A DNA stretch of 64,000 nt from Sulfuricurvum sp. (lineage in GTDB: Bacteria > Campylobacterota > Campylobacteria > Campylobacterales > Sulfurimonadaceae), in assembly GCF_028681615.1 (NCBI RefSeq), contig NZ_JAQUHV010000003.1, forward strand, positions 124,001 to 188,000, read 5' to 3'. The position numbers and the translations under genes are program-made. This document shows positions 34,920 to 43,120 of the stretch, one piece after another. Numbering within the stretch: the first letter of the stretch is position 1; each line of letters starts with the position of its first letter. A model generated the notes under the pieces. The model had not been told where the DNA came from. It saw only the letters and a program-made list of their open reading frames with translations, and did not search any database.

Positions 34920-36557
34920 ATGAATTTAGTCTCCAAAAATGCCCCCGTCGAAGTCTCCATCAAACGGATGGAAAAGATATTAAGCGAGATGGGGTGTGCC
35001 GTCACCTATTCGAGCGAAAAACACCCTCTCAATCACTGCTATTCCGTCAATCTCGCTTCGGTAGAGGCACCTAAGCATATCTATTCCAACGGAAAAGGGA
35101 TCTATTCCGAAGCCTCAACGGCAAGTGCGTTGGGTGAGTACATCGAGCGTCTCCAAACCAATAACTTTTTTATCGATTTTCATCTCCCGAAGCGGAAGTA
35201 CTATCCCGATGAGGTGGCGTTTGAGTTTGGAAAAGGGTATTTAAACAGCGAATTAATGGAAATATATGATCCCAAAAATGAGTTGAGTATGGATGAATTG
35301 CTGGACTTTAACAGTGATTATGAAGATAAGATCGTTGCCTTGCCATTCAAAAAACTCTCCGGTGATGAAGTCGTCTATTTTCCGCTTAATATCCTCAGTA
35401 ATCTTTATGTCAGTAATGGACTGGCTACGGGCAATACCGCCCAAGAAGCCCAAGTGCAGTCGATGAGTGAGATTTTGGAACGGTATGCAAAAATCGAGAT
35501 CATCAAAAACGGCTATTCGCTTCCTCATTACGAAGATGTCTTTTTGCAGCAGTTTGAACGCCTTTACAGCGATTTGATGAAACTGCGTGAACTGGGTTAT
35601 ATCGTGAATGTTCTGGATGCCTCACTGGGGGGAAAATACCCCGTGACGGCCATATCGTTTATTAATCCGGCCAATGCGACGCTGTTTGTCTCTTTCGGTG
35701 CCCATCCGATTTTGGAAGTATCATTGGAGCGGACCATGACCGAGCTGATGCAGGGGCGGGGGCTGGAAAATCTCGAGGCGTTTGAAGTGCCGACGTTCGA
35801 TATGTCCATCGTCTCCGAGAGCTTTAATCTCGAATCGCATTTTATCGATTCCAACGGCAAGATGGGGATTCAGTTTCTCAGCAGCAAAAAGAGCTTTGAA
35901 CTCGCATCGTGGAACTACACGGGATCGAGTACGGCAGAAGAGTTTGCGTATCTCACTGAAATATTCGCATCGATGGAGAAAGAGCTGTATATCCGTGAAT
36001 ACGATTATCTGGACATGTATTCCTGTCAGATTATCGTCCCCGGAGTCTCAGAGGTCTATCCGATCGATGATCTGATCTATAACAACCGAAATCGCGGTAA
36101 GGTGTATCGGGAGGCGATTTTAAACTTTGCCGATTATGATCCTGACAGCGTGCTCGATGAGATCGAAGCGCTCGAAGATCATTTGAACGTCGAAAAATTC
36201 ATCGGAGTCATTTTCGAGGAGAATTTTACGATCGGAGAACTCAAAGCGCAGCTGCACCTATCGCTGGGAAATGTTGACGAAGCGGTGAGCTATTTGGAAT
36301 TTAGTACCAATACCATGAGCAATTTGGTCGTAGAATTGATTCAGATGGAAAAATTGGGGCTTGAATTTGGTGACTACCGACAGGCATTGTATGATCTCTA
36401 TACGCAAGAGCGGGTCGATAAAGCGGTCGGAATCGTAAGCGGAGAGCACTATTTGGTCAATACCATGCTGCACCGCGATTATCACAATATGCTGGAAATG
36501 TATGATCGGCTGGAAGTGAAAAAAAGGGTTCTGCTACAAGAGGATCAATGCATTTAG
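34920..36557 (+). CDS. ycaO: YcaO-family protein (E. coli YcaO type)
   Basis: A 545-residue ATP-dependent YcaO enzyme. It has the YcaO core: NGKGIYSEASTASALGEYIERLQ near 58-80, GLATGNTAQEAQVQSMSEILERYAKIE near 170-196, and the C-terminal helical domain of the E. coli YcaO type (VDEAVSYLEFSTNTMSNLVVELIQMEKLG). This branch is named as an accessory factor for RimO methylthiolation of ribosomal protein S12, and is distinct from the azole-forming toxins. No precursor peptide gene is near. Its end overlaps the MATE gene by ten bases. Confidence 0.88.
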   Translation: MNLVSKNAPVEVSIKRMEKILSEMGCAVTYSSEKHPLNHCYSVNLASVEAPKHIYSNGKGIYSEASTASALGEYIERLQTNNFFIDFHLPKRKYYPDEVAFEFGKGYLNSELMEIYDPKNELSMDELLDFNSDYEDKIVALPFKKLSGDEVVYFPLNILSNLYVSNGLATGNTAQEAQVQSMSEILERYAKIEIIKNGYSLPHYEDVFLQQFERLYSDLMKLRELGYIVNVLDASLGGKYPVTAISFINPANATLFVSFGAHPILEVSLERTMTELMQGRGLENLEAFEVPTFDMSIVSESFNLESHFIDSNGKMGIQFLSSKKSFELASWNYTGSSTAEEFAYLTEIFASMEKELYIREYDYLDMYSCQIIVPGVSEVYPIDDLIYNNRNRGKVYREAILNFADYDPDSVLDEIEALEDHLNVEKFIGVIFEENFTIGELKAQLHLSLGNVDEAVSYLEFSTNTMSNLVVELIQMEKLGLEFGDYRQALYDLYTQERVDKAVGIVSGEHYLVNTMLHRDYHNMLEMYDRLEVKKRVLLQEDQCI

Positions 36558-37888
36558 ATCTAACCCAAGGTGACATCAATACCCAGATAAAAAAACTGGC
36601 GATCCCTGCGAGTGTCGGGTTCTTTTTTCATACGATGTATAACGTGACCGATACCTATTTCGCAGGTTTGATATCGACGCAGGCTCTTTCGGCACTCACA
36701 CTCTCCTTTTCTGTTTTTTTTATGATGCTGGCGATTGCCGGGGGGATGAGTGAGGCCGTCACGGCTCTGGTCGGAAATGCTTTTGGGAAAAAAGATACCA
36801 AAGCGGCGGGGCATATTGCGCTGAATGCTTTATTTTTCGGCTTTTTTCTCTCATTGGTATTGACGTTTGCCGGTGTTTGGGCGACACCGTATCTGATGAT
36901 GCTTTTGGGTGCGCACGGTGCGTATTTGGAAGAGTCTCTGGCCTATATCAATATCATTTTATACGGTTCCGTATTTTTTGTTTTCAGCTGGTTTATCAAT
37001 GCCCTTTTGAACGCGGTAGGCGATACCGTTTCGTTTCGGAATATTTTGATTGTCTCTTCCGTTTTGAACATCGTTTTGGATTATTGGTTTGTTTTCGGAG
37101 GATTAGGGGTTAAACCTTTAGGGGTAGGGGGAATTTCTTCGGCTACGGTCGTGACCGAGCTGATAACGGCCATCTATCTGTTTTACAAACTTACAAAAAC
37201 ACCTCTGCTGCGCGGATACAAAGAATTTACCGTCGATACTGCCGTCTTTAAAGAGCTGATAGCCCAAGGGCTGCCGCCGAGTGCGAATATGGTCTTGATG
37301 GCAGCCGGTATCTTCATCATCACCTATTTTGCAGCCCCTTTCGGGCAGGAAGTGGTTGCCGCGTTCGGAATCGGTATGCGGATAGAACAAATTGCCCTGA
37401 TGCCGACTATCGGGCTGAATGTTGCCGTTCTCGCGATAGTTGCTCAAAACAACGGAGCAGGGCACTATGAACGGATCGAAGAGACGCTGAAAACCGCGCT
37501 CTATTACGGGGGGATCGTCTCGTTGGGCGGGATGGTGCTGCTGTTGGCCGGTGCCGAGGGGTTTATGCACGTTTTCAGCAATGATGCAAACGTTATCGCC
37601 CAAGGGGCACTCTATCTGCGGGTAGAAGCGTTTATCCTCTTCTCGTTTGTCGTAATATTCGTCCATCTCGCAATGCTTCAGGGGATTGCCAAACCGAATT
37701 TTATTTTTACGATCTCGATTTTCAGACAAATCATCGCACCGCTGCTCTTGCTGAGTCTGGTGTCGTTTTTAGGGCTGGGTGTTTTGTGGGTGTGGCTGAG
37801 TATCGCGTTGATCGTCACATTCTCCGCATTCGTAACCTGGCGTTACAGCCGAGGAAAGTTAAGAGCGGTCTCAACGAACGGGATATAA
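36548..37888 (+). CDS. MATE family efflux transporter
   Basis: A 446-residue inner-membrane exporter with about 12 hydrophobic helices in two related halves. Typical MATE sequences are seen: IPASVGFFFHTMYNVTDTYFAGLIST at the N-terminus and QGLPPSANMVLMAAGIFIITYF in the second half. It exports drugs or metabolites in exchange for Na+ or H+. It starts ten bases before the ycaO stop, so the two are translated together. Confidence 0.92.
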   Translation: MHLDLTQGDINTQIKKLAIPASVGFFFHTMYNVTDTYFAGLISTQALSALTLSFSVFFMMLAIAGGMSEAVTALVGNAFGKKDTKAAGHIALNALFFGFFLSLVLTFAGVWATPYLMMLLGAHGAYLEESLAYINIILYGSVFFVFSWFINALLNAVGDTVSFRNILIVSSVLNIVLDYWFVFGGLGVKPLGVGGISSATVVTELITAIYLFYKLTKTPLLRGYKEFTVDTAVFKELIAQGLPPSANMVLMAAGIFIITYFAAPFGQEVVAAFGIGMRIEQIALMPTIGLNVAVLAIVAQNNGAGHYERIEETLKTALYYGGIVSLGGMVLLLAGAEGFMHVFSNDANVIAQGALYLRVEAFILFSFVVIFVHLAMLQGIAKPNFIFTISIFRQIIAPLLLLSLVSFLGLGVLWVWLSIALIVTFSAFVTWRYSRGKLRAVSTNGI

Positions 37889-37898
37889 ATCCCAGTTG

Positions 37899-38468
37899 TT
37901 AGGATTCCGGAATATCGTCCGTAAAAAGTTTCAAGATTTTGGAATACTCTGCAAATGCCTGCTTATAGAGGTGTTGTGTGTGGTTGTTGCTCTCAAACAG
38001 CTCAGTGGCACTTAATCCGCTCTCCAATGCATTTTTAAGCAATTTCGTCCGTCGCAGGTAGGTAAAGGCGAGGTTGGGGAAATGTTCATGAATTTTCTCA
38101 CGTATCATTACCGCATCGTTCGGACTTTCAATCATATTGGCAAAGACCAAAATTGTTTTCTCTCTGAAGTTTTTAATAAAAATCAAATTTTTCATTATGG
38201 AATTGAGATCGTTCGTTGTCGGCAGGATAATAATGTCCGATTCCCGGAGTATTTCATTGGCATGTGGATTCTCAAATCCTCCGAAATCATAAACGGTGTC
38301 AGGATAGAGGGGGATTTTATTCGGATAATAGCGTGCATTTTTATATTTGTTGAGAACGACCGACATATCGTTCGTCGCATAGCGGTAGCGAAGATCTTTT
38401 GCAAGTGAGAAGGCCAGAGAAGTTTTACCCACTCCCCCTTTGGTAGAAGCAATAGAGATGATCGCCAT
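37899..38468 (-). CDS. Short orphan ParA-like ATPase
   Basis: A 189-residue ParA/MinD-superfamily protein with the deviant Walker A KGGVGKTS at 10-17, a shortened switch region (TVYDFGGFENPH where most have D-x-P-P), DIIILPTTND and FANMIES. It is shorter than typical ParA (about 250) and has no ParB or partner beside it. It might place a cytoplasmic or polar complex. A perfect 16-bp palindrome lies 42 bases before its ATG. It converges with the MATE gene. Confidence 0.83.
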   Translation of the reverse strand: MAIISIASTKGGVGKTSLAFSLAKDLRYRYATNDMSVVLNKYKNARYYPNKIPLYPDTVYDFGGFENPHANEILRESDIIILPTTNDLNSIMKNLIFIKNFREKTILVFANMIESPNDAVMIREKIHEHFPNLAFTYLRRTKLLKNALESGLSATELFESNNHTQHLYKQAFAEYSKILKLFTDDIPES

Positions 38469-38509
38469 GTTTATCCTCTAATTTTTTGGAAATAGTAGCA
38501 TAAAACGCA

Positions 38510-38525
38510 AATTTGAGCTCAAATT
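38510..38525. promoter_or_regulatory. Perfect 16-bp palindrome upstream of the ParA-like gene
   Basis: AATTTGAGCTCAAATT is its own reverse complement. It lies in the divergent gap, 42 bases upstream of the ParA-like start, where an operator would be expected. The binding protein is unknown. Confidence 0.4.
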
Positions 38526-38565
38526 ATAGCAATTAGGAGCTATTTAGAGTCTAATTTGATTGTAC

Positions 38566-38582
38566 CATAGTAAATAACTATG
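38566..38582. promoter_or_regulatory. 17-bp inverted repeat in the cys operon upstream region
   Basis: CATAGT and ACTATG flank AAATA. It lies about 83 bases upstream of the cys -35. Short palindromes of this size fit an Rrf2-type regulator, one of which is encoded at the end of the operon, but no match to a known site was established. Confidence 0.35.
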
Positions 38583-38664
38583 AATTGTATACTATTTTCA
38601 AGTCCGTAAAATAGGGCTTTGCTGACAATCGATGAAATAAATACTACTAATCCAGTAGAATTAC

Positions 38665-38693
38665 TTGACAATAAAAAAATATCCCCCTATAAT
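38665..38693 (+). promoter_or_regulatory. Consensus sigma-70 promoter of the cys operon
   Basis: TTGACA (38665-38670), 17 bases, TATAAT (38688-38693): both hexamers and the spacer are perfect. Transcription should start near 38700, sixty bases before the cysteine synthase ATG. A promoter this strong for a biosynthetic operon suggests it is held by a repressor. Confidence 0.75.
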
Positions 38694-38707
38694 TTCTCAA
38701 ATCTAAA

Positions 38708-38727
38708 AAATGAATGAGCATTCATTT
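38708..38727. promoter_or_regulatory. Operator-like palindrome in the cys leader
   Basis: AAATGAATG and CATTCATTT are perfect 9-base arms around AG. It lies just after the predicted transcription start, the classic position for a repressor. TGAAT...ATTCA sites of this size are typical of TetR-family regulators, but no TetR gene is in the window. Confidence 0.55.
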
Positions 38728-38759
38728 AGTGTGAATCTCATCCGCGAAAGGAGTGAACA

Positions 38760-39695
38760 ATGAAAATTGCAGCCAATGTTACGGAGCTGATCGGAAATAC
38801 GCCGCTCATTACGTTAAATCATTTTTCAAAAGGATCGACAGCGATTATCGGAAAATGCGAATTTATGAATCCTTCGGGTTCGGTTAAAGACCGGATCGGA
38901 TGCAATATGATCCTCCAAGCTCTGCAACGCGGTGAGATCACGGATGAGAGTGTCATTATCGAACCGACAAGTGGAAATACGGGAATTGCGTTGGCAAGTA
39001 TCGCCGCAAGTCTGGGACTGAAGCTGATACTAACGATGCCGAGTTCCATGAGTCTGGAGCGAAGACGTCTTTTGTCGGCACTGGGTGCACAGATTATTTT
39101 GACCGAACCTGAAAAAGGGATGGGCGGAGCGGTCGTAAAGGCGATTGAATTGGGTTCATCCATTCCGGGTGCAGTTGTTTTACAGCAGTTTAATAACGGG
39201 GATAACCCTCAAATCCATCGTCAAACTACGGCGGAAGAGATTTGGAGAGATACCGACGGGAAAATCGATATTTTTGTTGCGGCGATCGGAACGGGCGGAA
39301 CAATTACCGGGGTAGGGGAAATACTGAAACAGTACAACCCGAAGATTCAAATCATTGCGGTTGAACCGGATGCGTCGGCAGTCCTTTCAGGTGAACCGGC
39401 AGGTCCGCATAAGATTCAGGGTATCGGAGCCGGATTTGTCCCCAAGGTACTCAATCGCGAAATATACGATGAACTTGTTCGAATAACCAACGCGGAAGCA
39501 ATGGAAACAGCCAGAACGATCGCAAAAAAAGAGGGGCTTTTAGTCGGCATTTCCTCCGGAGCCAATGTTGCTGCGGCTGAAAAAATTGCGGCCCGTCCGG
39601 AAAATAAAGGGAAAACGATTGTAACGATTCTGTGCGATACCGGAGAACGGTATTTGAGTACGGAGCTGTACGAATACCCGCCAGAGCACGTGTGA
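38760..39695 (+). CDS. cysK: Cysteine synthase (O-acetylserine sulfhydrylase)
   Basis: Makes cysteine from O-acetylserine and sulfide with PLP, using the sulfide produced by the rest of this operon. The 311-residue protein has IGNTPLITLN, the PLP lysine in NPSGSVKDRIG (about 38-48), EPTSGNTGIALA and GTGGTITGVGE. Whether it is CysK or CysM type is not settled by eye. First gene of the sulfate assimilation operon, with AAAGGAG before the ATG; its stop touches the next gene. Confidence 0.93.
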   Translation: MKIAANVTELIGNTPLITLNHFSKGSTAIIGKCEFMNPSGSVKDRIGCNMILQALQRGEITDESVIIEPTSGNTGIALASIAASLGLKLILTMPSSMSLERRRLLSALGAQIILTEPEKGMGGAVVKAIELGSSIPGAVVLQQFNNGDNPQIHRQTTAEEIWRDTDGKIDIFVAAIGTGGTITGVGEILKQYNPKIQIIAVEPDASAVLSGEPAGPHKIQGIGAGFVPKVLNREIYDELVRITNAEAMETARTIAKKEGLLVGISSGANVAAAEKIAARPENKGKTIVTILCDTGERYLSTELYEYPPEHV

Positions 39696-39718
39696 TGGAA
39701 GAGAAAAGTAGGATTACC

Positions 39719-39949
39719 ATGCAAGAGAAACACTATCGAAGTATTGTAAAAGCCATCTCATGGCGAACGGTCGGAACGATCGATACGATGGTCGTCTCTT
39801 TTTTTGTTACAGGCAATCTCGTGATGGCAATTTCGATCGGATCGGTCGAAGTTTTGACGAAGATGGCTTTGTACTATTTTCATGAAAGAGCGTGGAATAA
39901 AACAAATTTCGGAAGATTGAAAGTAGTCGAAAACGATTATCAGATTTAG
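39719..39949 (+). CDS. DUF2061 small membrane protein
   Basis: A 76-residue protein beginning MQEKHYRSIVKAISWRTVGT and continuing IDTMVVSFFVTGNLVMAISIGSVEVLTKMALYYFHERAW, which is DUF2061: two hydrophobic segments and a conserved HERAW end. The ATG at 39719 follows TAGGATTACC; an earlier in-frame ATG at 39695 overlaps the cysK stop and would add eight residues. DUF2061 genes are often beside sulfate activation genes, so a role in sulfate assimilation is likely, perhaps transport, but unproven. Confidence 0.83.
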   Translation: MQEKHYRSIVKAISWRTVGTIDTMVVSFFVTGNLVMAISIGSVEVLTKMALYYFHERAWNKTNFGRLKVVENDYQI

Positions 39950-39958
39950 GATGAAAAG

Positions 39959-40672
39959 ATGAACGAAAATTTTGCATTATTGAATGAATGGTTTACGGGT
40001 GTATCGGCTGAAACGGTACTTACCCATTTTTTACAGACCTATAAAGGGCGTATTGCATTGGCATCGAGCTATGGTGCGGAAGATCAGGTCTTAACTGACA
40101 TGATTGTCAAAATTGACCCTGTCGCAAAAATATTTACTCTTGATACGGGACGTTTACATGAAGAAACGTATGCTGTGATGGATCAGACCAATAAAAAGTA
40201 CGGGATCAAGGTTGCCGTGTACTGTCCGGTGCAGAGTGAATTAGAGCAACTCTATCAAATGCAGGGGATTAACGGATTTAGAGAGAGTGTCGAAAACCGA
40301 AAAAGGTGTTGTCACGTTCGTAAAATGGAGCCGCTTCGCCGAGCTCTTGAAGGGCTAGAGGTATGGATCACAGGGTTGCGCCGTGCTCAGTCACCGACAC
40401 GCGAGACGATGCAGCTGATCGAATGGGATGAAGCCAATAATCTTATAAAACTCAATCCGCTTATAGAGTGGAGCGAAGAGAATGTCTGGGACTATATAAA
40501 ACAACAAAAAGTTCCTTATAACACGCTGCATACGCAAGGCTATCCGAGTATCGGATGTGCTCCATGTACGAGAGCGGTTCAGGAGGGAGAAGATATCCGC
40601 GCCGGCAGATGGTGGTGGGAAAATCCTGAACACAAGGAGTGTGGACTCCATTTAAAAAAGGAAAAACAATGA
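39959..40672 (+). CDS. cysH: Adenylylsulfate (APS) reductase, assimilatory
   Basis: Reduces APS to sulfite with thioredoxin or a similar donor. The 237-residue protein has the PP-loop like ALASSYGAEDQVL (33-45) and TGLRRAQSPTR (138-148). The cysteine pairs Cys117-Cys118 (RCCHVRK) and Cys200-x2-Cys203 (GCAPCTR) that bind a 4Fe-4S cluster are present, which marks the APS-type enzyme and not the PAPS type, and the catalytic Cys228 is in ECGLH. No cysC kinase gene is in the operon, in agreement. Confidence 0.94.
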   Translation: MNENFALLNEWFTGVSAETVLTHFLQTYKGRIALASSYGAEDQVLTDMIVKIDPVAKIFTLDTGRLHEETYAVMDQTNKKYGIKVAVYCPVQSELEQLYQMQGINGFRESVENRKRCCHVRKMEPLRRALEGLEVWITGLRRAQSPTRETMQLIEWDEANNLIKLNPLIEWSEENVWDYIKQQKVPYNTLHTQGYPSIGCAPCTRAVQEGEDIRAGRWWWENPEHKECGLHLKKEKQ

Positions 40673-40761
40673 AGTTTTTACTGGCAATTTTAAAGCAGAT
40701 TTGTGGAGATGATTGCGCATCGCAGCGCGAAGATTTGGCCGATTGGGCTATTTTTGTTTAA
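40669..40761 (+). CDS. 30-residue ORF between cysH and cysD
   Basis: An ATG overlapping the cysH stop (ATGA) and preceded by AAAAAAGGAAAAAC opens 30 codons starting MKFLLAILKQICGDDCASQR. It has a short hydrophobic start and a C-x3-C pair, then an acidic tail ending in AIFV. The overlap and strong ribosome site make translation likely. It could be a leader peptide, a small cofactor partner of APS reductase or ATP sulfurylase, or only a coupling device before cysD, which starts 28 bases later. Confidence 0.5.
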   Translation: MKFLLAILKQICGDDCASQREDLADWAIFV

Positions 40762-40789
40762 ATAAAAAAAGGTGAAAAAGGAGTAGACG

Positions 40790-41701
40790 ATGATATCACC
40801 GGAAAGAAAAACACATTTAAAGGCACTGGAAGCCGAATCAATCCACATTATGCGCGAAGTGGTTGCAGAATTTGACAATCCGGCAATGCTGTATTCGATC
40901 GGCAAGGATTCATCGGTGATGCTCCATTTGGCAATCAAAGCGTTTTATCCCTCAAAGCTGCCGTTTCCTCTGCTGCATGTCGATACGACATGGAAGTTTA
41001 AGGAGATGATCGAATTTCGCGACCGTCGGATCAAAGAACTTGGTTTGACACTGCTTACGCATGTCAATCCGGACGGAATCGCACAGGGGATCAACCCTTT
41101 TATTCACGGCAGTGCGATTCATACTGATGTGATGAAGACGGAAGGGTTGAAGCAGGCATTGAATTATTATGAATTCGACGCCGTTTTCGGCGGTGCGCGT
41201 CGGGATGAAGAGAAAAGTCGGGCAAAAGAGCGGATTTATTCATTCCGTGACAAAAATCATCGCTGGAATCCGAAAAATCAGCGTCCGGAGTTGTGGAATA
41301 TCTATAACGGACGGATACATAACGGTGAAAGTATCCGGGTATTCCCCCTCTCAAACTGGACGGAACTAGATATTTGGCAATACATCTATTTAGAAGGTAT
41401 TCCAATCGTTCCCCTCTATTATGCGGCGCCGCGTCCGGTAGTCGAACGTGACGGAGTGAAGATTATGGTGGATGATGATCGGTTTCCGCTTGAAGAGGGA
41501 GAAGTACCGAGTATTGAAAATGTCCGTTTTCGGACATTGGGATGTTACCCTCTGACCGGAGCGGTTGTGAGTGATGCGGTTACTTTGCCGGACATCATTC
41601 AAGAGATGCTTTTGACCAAAACGTCTGAGCGTCAAGGGCGTCTGATCGATGCTGACAGCTCGGGATCAATGGAAAAGAAAAAAATTGAAGGATATTTCTA
41701 A
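40790..41701 (+). CDS. cysD: Sulfate adenylyltransferase subunit 2
   Basis: The adenylyl-transferring subunit of the CysDN ATP sulfurylase, forming APS from sulfate and ATP. The 303-residue PP-loop protein has [14 protein letters not shown] (about 36-49), [34 protein letters not shown] and the [14 protein letters not shown] segment. AAGGAG precedes the ATG; its TAA overlaps the cysN ATG, so the two subunits are translated together. Confidence 0.96.
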   Translation: MISPERKTHLKALEAESIHIMREVVAEFDNPAMLYSIGKDSSVMLHLAIKAFYPSKLPFPLLHVDTTWKFKEMIEFRDRRIKELGLTLLTHVNPDGIAQGINPFIHGSAIHTDVMKTEGLKQALNYYEFDAVFGGARRDEEKSRAKERIYSFRDKNHRWNPKNQRPELWNIYNGRIHNGESIRVFPLSNWTELDIWQYIYLEGIPIVPLYYAAPRPVVERDGVKIMVDDDRFPLEEGEVPSIENVRFRTLGCYPLTGAVVSDAVTLPDIIQEMLLTKTSERQGRLIDADSSGSMEKKKIEGYF

Positions 41702-43110
41702 TGGCACATCAAGGCGATTTGATAGCCACCGATATCGAGGGCTATCTTCATGAACAACAACACAAAGAGTTGCTCCGCTTTATTACATGCGGGAGTGTCG
41801 ATGATGGCAAAAGTACCCTGATCGGGCGACTGCTGCACGATTCAAAAATGATTTTCGAGGACCAGCTCGAGAGCATAAAAAATGACAGTAAAAAGTCAGG
41901 GACGACGGGAGACAAAATCGATTTGGCACTCCTAGTCGATGGTTTGCAGAGTGAACGGGAGCAGGGGATTACGATCGATGTGGCGTACCGCTACTTTTCG
42001 ACCGATAAACGTAAGTTTATTATCGCCGATACTCCGGGGCATGAGCAATACACCCGAAACATGGCAACCGGGGCGTCAACCGCGGATTTGGCGATTATCC
42101 TCATCGATGCACGATACGGAATCGTGACACAGACGCGCCGACATTCGTATATCGTCCGTCTTTTGGGGATTCGCAATGTCGTTGTAGCCATTAATAAAAT
42201 GGATTTGCTCGATTTTGATCAGGAGGTCTTTGACAAGATCAATACAGAGTATCACGCCTTTGCCAAAGAGTTGGGGATTCAGGGAGTTTATTCCGTTCCG
42301 ATGTCAGCTTTAGACGGAGACAATGTTGTCACGAAGAGTGAACGAACGCCATGGTATGAGGGGAAGACGTTACTGGACATCCTCGAAGAGGTTCCTTTGG
42401 CTACCGCGGCGGCTGATGCACAATTTCGGATGGTGGTGCAATACGTCAACCGGCCAAACCTTGATTTCAGAGGATTCGCGGGGACGATAGCCGCCGGAAC
42501 AATTGGTGTAGGCGACGCCGTTACGACCTATCCTTCCGGAAAACAGGCAACGATAAAGTCGATCGTAACGTATGACGGTGATTTGGAATCAGCTTCAACC
42601 GGCGATGCGATAACGTTACTTTTAAATGAAGAGATCGATATCAGTCGCGGGAATGTTTTAGTGAAAACGCACGAGAGTATTGTACAGAGTAATGCGTTCA
42701 GTGCCAATTTAGTCTGGATGGATGAGGAGAAGTTTCTCCCCGGAAAGAGTTATATCTTTAAACGAGCGGCAACCGTCACTACCGTATACGTTGACGGCAT
42801 TGACTATCGTGTCGATGTCAATACGCAAGAGCGTCATGACGCGGCGCATTTGGGGCTCAATGATATAGGATCGGTCCATCTGGTGTTAGCCGAACCGATC
42901 GCATTTGATTTGTACGAAGAGAATCGAGAGATGGGGGGATTTATCCTCATCGACAAAATTACCAACAATACCGTAGCGGCAGGAATGATTACCCAAAGCA
43001 CGGAAAAGGATAGAACGGTACCGAAAAATACCGTGTCTGAATTTGAAATTGAGCTCAATGCTCTTATTCGGCGGCATTTTCCGCATTGGAATGCCGCAAC
43101 AATCGTTTAA
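41701..43110 (+). CDS. cysN: Sulfate adenylyltransferase subunit 1 (GTPase)
   Basis: The regulatory GTPase subunit of ATP sulfurylase, an EF-Tu relative. The 469-residue protein has the G1 loop CGSVDDGKSTLIGRLL (about 31-46), G2/G3 with REQGITIDVAYRYF and IADTPGHEQYTRNMATGAS, and NKMDLLDF (G4), then two beta-barrel domains. No APS kinase domain is fused at the C-terminus, which agrees with the APS-type reductase upstream. Confidence 0.96.
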   Translation: MAHQGDLIATDIEGYLHEQQHKELLRFITCGSVDDGKSTLIGRLLHDSKMIFEDQLESIKNDSKKSGTTGDKIDLALLVDGLQSEREQGITIDVAYRYFSTDKRKFIIADTPGHEQYTRNMATGASTADLAIILIDARYGIVTQTRRHSYIVRLLGIRNVVVAINKMDLLDFDQEVFDKINTEYHAFAKELGIQGVYSVPMSALDGDNVVTKSERTPWYEGKTLLDILEEVPLATAAADAQFRMVVQYVNRPNLDFRGFAGTIAAGTIGVGDAVTTYPSGKQATIKSIVTYDGDLESASTGDAITLLLNEEIDISRGNVLVKTHESIVQSNAFSANLVWMDEEKFLPGKSYIFKRAATVTTVYVDGIDYRVDVNTQERHDAAHLGLNDIGSVHLVLAEPIAFDLYEENREMGGFILIDKITNNTVAAGMITQSTEKDRTVPKNTVSEFEIELNALIRRHFPHWNAATIV

Positions 43111-43120
43111 GGAAGATGGT

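Noticed and set aside
34920-36557. RiPP (azoline) biosynthesis locus based on YcaO
   Set aside because: The protein has the long E. coli YcaO architecture. No precursor peptide, dehydrogenase or E1-like partner is nearby; the neighbour is a general MATE exporter.
37118-37729. 203-codon minus-strand frame
   Set aside because: It is antisense to a clear MATE transporter. Its charged, His/Gln-rich translation is the usual shadow of membrane protein codons.
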